Assembly (NCBI GenBank): GCA_016787525.1
Contig: JAEUUP010000044.1
Span: 96,905-160,904 of the forward strand
Reading direction: 5' to 3'
Source: Saprospiraceae bacterium
GTDB taxonomy: Bacteria; Bacteroidota; Bacteroidia; Chitinophagales; Saprospiraceae
DNA: 64,000 nt
In this document: positions 63,638 to 64,000 of the stretch, in pieces
Position numbering within the stretch: the first letter of the stretch is position 1
Layout: every line of letters begins with the position of its first letter
The notes under the pieces: model-generated
What the model was told of the DNA's origin: nothing
Databases searched by the model: none
The model's input: the letters and a program-made list of their open reading frames with translations, nothing else
Position numbers and translations under genes: made by a program

Positions 63638-63712
63638 GGTCTGTTAGCTCAGTTGGTTTAGAGCACCTGCCTTACAAGCAGGGGGTCGTCGGTTCGAATC
63701 CGCCACGGACCA
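63638..63712 (+). tRNA. tRNA-Val (anticodon UAC)
   Basis: 75 nt cloverleaf. Acceptor stem GGTCTGT / ACGGACC (one G-U), D arm with AGCTCAGTTGGTTTAGAGC, anticodon stem CCTGC / GCAGG with loop CTTACAA (anticodon TAC at 63673-63675), T loop GGTTCGAATCC. The discriminator is A and CCA is not encoded. Confidence 0.97.
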
Positions 63713-63722
63713 CTTTTAAAAA

Positions 63723-63770
63723 CCTTGATAATCAACTATTTATATTGATTATTAAGGCTTTTTTATTTTT
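63723..63770 (+). terminator. tRNA-Val terminator
   Basis: CCTTGATAATCAA / TTGATTATTAAGG (one G-U) with a 9-nt loop, followed by a T-rich tract. Confidence 0.85.
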
Positions 63771-63825
63771 ACCTAAATTCTCGGTTTAAACATAGTTTAA
63801 ACTTTAGATTTATTTTTCAGACAAA

Positions 63826-63859
63826 AAAGCCCATTGACTCATCAGAATCAATGGGCTTT
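63826..63859 (-). terminator. Terminator of the gene at the right edge
   Basis: Perfect arms AAAGCCCATTGA / TCAATGGGCTTT with a 10-nt loop. On the minus strand it ends in TTTTTT. It lies 14 bp past the stop at 63874. Confidence 0.9.
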
Positions 63860-63873
63860 ACTTTTTCAATTAC

Positions 63874-64000
63874 TCAATTTTCAGCCTTTAAAGTGAATTG
63901 CGGAACAGTTAAATTTTTCGCAGATTCTGTATTATCATTAGGTATTGGAGGGGCAACAGGTTTTTCAATTTCGACATTTTTCTTTTTCGGTTTTCTTTTA
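63874..64000 (-). CDS. C-terminal fragment of an unknown protein
   Basis: The last 41 residues of a gene entering from the right. They read KRKPKKKNVEIEKPVAPPIP and then NDNTESAKNLTVPQFTLKAEN, a Lys/Pro-rich disordered tail. It is supported by the open frame up to the edge and the terminator just behind. Family unknown. Confidence 0.6.
   Translation of the reverse strand, partial: KRKPKKKNVEIEKPVAPPIPNDNTESAKNLTVPQFTLKAEN

Overview
The window is a chromosomal segment from a Bacteroidota bacterium, probably a Cytophagales relative (the order is an inference from overall gene flavour). Evidence: three proteins with a type IX secretion (T9SS) C-terminal sorting domain, a FecI/FecR/TonB-receptor set carrying a carboxypeptidase-regulatory-like domain, BatA/BatD-type genes, DUF4292 and PnuC genes, and promoters of the Bacteroidota type (TTTG, 17-23 bp, TAnnTTTG). 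About 54 protein genes and one tRNA-Val(UAC) are supported. No rRNA, CRISPR array, prophage or complete insertion sequence was seen.

Layout. 1-7.0 kb: stress or signalling genes (DUF937 protein, anti-sigma-type ATPase, TPR histidine kinase), two tiny GG-leader peptide genes and two secreted proteins. 7.4-18.6 kb: rpsT, an SRPBCC protein, a MoxR-DUF58-BatD-like-BatA cluster interrupted by an ORF6N gene, truA, two ABC ATPases (FtsE-like, LolD-like), a third GG-leader peptide, a ferredoxin and a glycosyltransferase. 18.6-29.1 kb: a giant T9SS-exported BNR/PKD/LamG protein, a LytS/LytTR two-component pair, two T9SS-tagged intradiol dioxygenases and a Ycf48-like lipoprotein. 29.1-30.1 kb: a repeat-rich gap. 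30.1-39.7 kb: mostly minus strand, with GH57, EnvC-like, DUF4292, TPR, nucleotidyltransferase and dut genes. 40-50 kb: FAD oxidoreductase, acyl-CoA dehydrogenase and the FecI-FecR-TonB set. 49.8-50.9 kb: a second repeat-rich gap. 50.9-56.7 kb: a tricarballylate/aconitate-type catabolic cluster (TcuA-like, PrpF-like, EamA, MFS). 56.8-64 kb: pnuC, an Ig-like lipoprotein, patatin, clpB, tRNA-Val and the end of a further gene.

The strongest unexplained signal is a non-palindromic 10-mer, TACTGAGGGG (nearly always followed by G or T). I found 63 exact copies, about one per kilobase on both strands, against about 0.12 expected by chance. Most lie inside genes, in every reading frame that does not create a stop, without disrupting the proteins. 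Between genes it forms terminator stems, including one inverted pair between convergent genes. Density, lack of orientation bias and use in terminators resemble the DNA uptake sequences of Neisseria and Pasteurellaceae. I know of no such sequence described for Bacteroidota, so this is the leading candidate for an undescribed system.

Second is a family of three short peptides (53-70 aa) with a GG-type leader and a shared tail, (D/E)(D/E)KRRxRPGGG. Two are missing from ordinary long-frame searches. Two lie directly upstream of the TPR histidine kinase. Third are the repeat structures: a 64-bp tandem array of eight near-palindromes, a 21-bp tandem array, several foldback elements, and an ORF6N gene whose internal 33-bp perfect palindrome is nearly duplicated 74 bp before its start.
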